From DTLC01 sp964555645 (GTDB lineage: Bacteria; Verrucomicrobiota; Verrucomicrobiia; Limisphaerales; DTLC01): a DNA stretch of 64,000 bases. The translations under genes and the position numbers were made by a program. Below, piece after piece: positions 63,876 to 64,000 of this stretch. The DNA lies in NCBI GenBank assembly GCA_964555645.1, contig CAZKTA010000015.1, forward strand, positions 10,015 through 74,014, written 5' to 3'. The notes below the pieces were generated by a model. That model had not been told where the DNA came from. It did not search any database and saw only the letters and a program-made list of their open reading frames with translations. Every line of letters starts with the position of its first letter. Positions within the stretch are counted from its first letter, which is position 1.

Positions 63876-64000
63876 ATGATGCGGACCCGAAAAACCAAGC
63901 TGAGGGTAGACAATGCAAATGGCGCAACTTTAGGTTACGAAGCCGGACTGTGGCGCATGGCCGACGCGTTGCGCGGCTCGATGGACGCCGCCGAGTACAA
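63876..64000 (+). CDS. hsdM: Type I restriction-modification methyltransferase subunit HsdM (N-terminal part, cut by window end)
   Basis: The last 125 bases read as the first 41 codons of a type I DNA methyltransferase: ATG ATG then RTRKTKLRVDN, and the hallmark NGATLGYEAGLWRMADALRGSMDAAEYK, which begins the HsdM N-terminal domain. HsdM adds a methyl group to adenine in the recognition sequence and partners HsdS and HsdR. The rest of the operon lies beyond the window. An alternative start in another frame (ATG 63866, MKSDDADPKNQAEG) looks more like a natural N-terminus. If it is the true one, a one-base frameshift separates it from the homologous frame. Confidence 0.75.
   Translation, partial: MMRTRKTKLRVDNANGATLGYEAGLWRMADALRGSMDAAEY

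Noticed and set aside
1..64000. CRISPR arrays, rRNA and tRNA genes
   Set aside because: No regularly spaced direct repeats, no rRNA-like stretch and no convincing cloverleaf with GTTCRANNC were noticed by reading. A tRNA scan would be needed to exclude short tRNAs.
1..64000. Insertion sequences or transposases
   Set aside because: No DDE or serine/tyrosine recombinase motifs were seen in any sizeable frame, despite the decayed regions that might have suggested them.

Overview
The window looks like a chromosomal segment of a member of the Verrucomicrobiota, or a close relative in the PVC group. This is inferred from three things: an exosortase next to a large TPR lipoprotein, a prepilin-like protein with the FTLIELLVVITIIAILAALL N-terminus and a late H-x-DG motif, and very long secreted proteins whose C-termini end in a hydrophobic/aromatic tail. 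No rRNA or tRNA gene or other marker was seen, so the assignment is tentative. Nearly every gene is on the minus strand.

Region 1 (about 1-39,250, minus) is a large exopolysaccharide locus of the Wzx/Wzy type. Reading in the direction of transcription it starts with a polyprenyl-phosphate sugar-1-phosphate transferase (38517-39242), then a WbpB-WbpD-WbpE-like trio for a 2,3-diamino-2,3-dideoxy-uronic acid nucleotide sugar, a FemAB-like acyltransferase, and a Wzz/Wzc-like chain-length protein with a degenerate P-loop. After a gap with strong hairpins comes a deacetylase-glycosyltransferase fusion. A tightly packed block follows: deacetylase, GT2, asparagine-synthase-like protein, deacetylase, FemAB-like protein, GT2 and O-antigen-polymerase-like protein, mostly with 4-nt overlaps. 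Downstream are two secreted parallel beta-helix proteins, a BcsL-like acyltransferase, a hexapeptide acetyltransferase, a Wzx-like flippase, two paralogous GNAT-fold proteins, a pyruvyltransferase, a CapA-like protein, another FemAB-like protein, an exosortase and a 1073-residue TPR lipoprotein. Six GNAT/FemAB-fold acyltransferases in one polymer locus is the most striking feature. It suggests a polymer carrying aminoacyl or acyl groups as well as uronic acid, deacetylated amino sugar and possibly pyruvate. Between about 8.3 and 13.6 kb the genes are separated by decayed stretches.

Region 2 (39.2-45.2 kb) holds a regulatory-looking leader with a terminator-like hairpin, a LuxR-type regulator whose receiver domain has lost its phosphorylation residues, a CNT-family nucleoside transporter, decayed sequence, and one plus-strand prepilin-like protein.

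Region 3 (45.2-58.3 kb, minus) is an apparent three-gene operon encoding very large secreted proteins (about 1963, 1150 and 1209 residues) of unknown function. It is the best candidate for an undescribed system outside the polysaccharide locus.

Region 4 (58.6-64 kb) holds a broken cysteine synthase gene, a rhomboid protease, a beta-CASP metallo-beta-lactamase-fold protein, a periplasmic protein of unknown function and a secreted endonuclease/exonuclease/phosphatase-family protein. At the right edge is the start of a plus-strand type I restriction methyltransferase (HsdM). Start codons are often uncertain because Shine-Dalgarno sequences are weak or absent in front of many genes.
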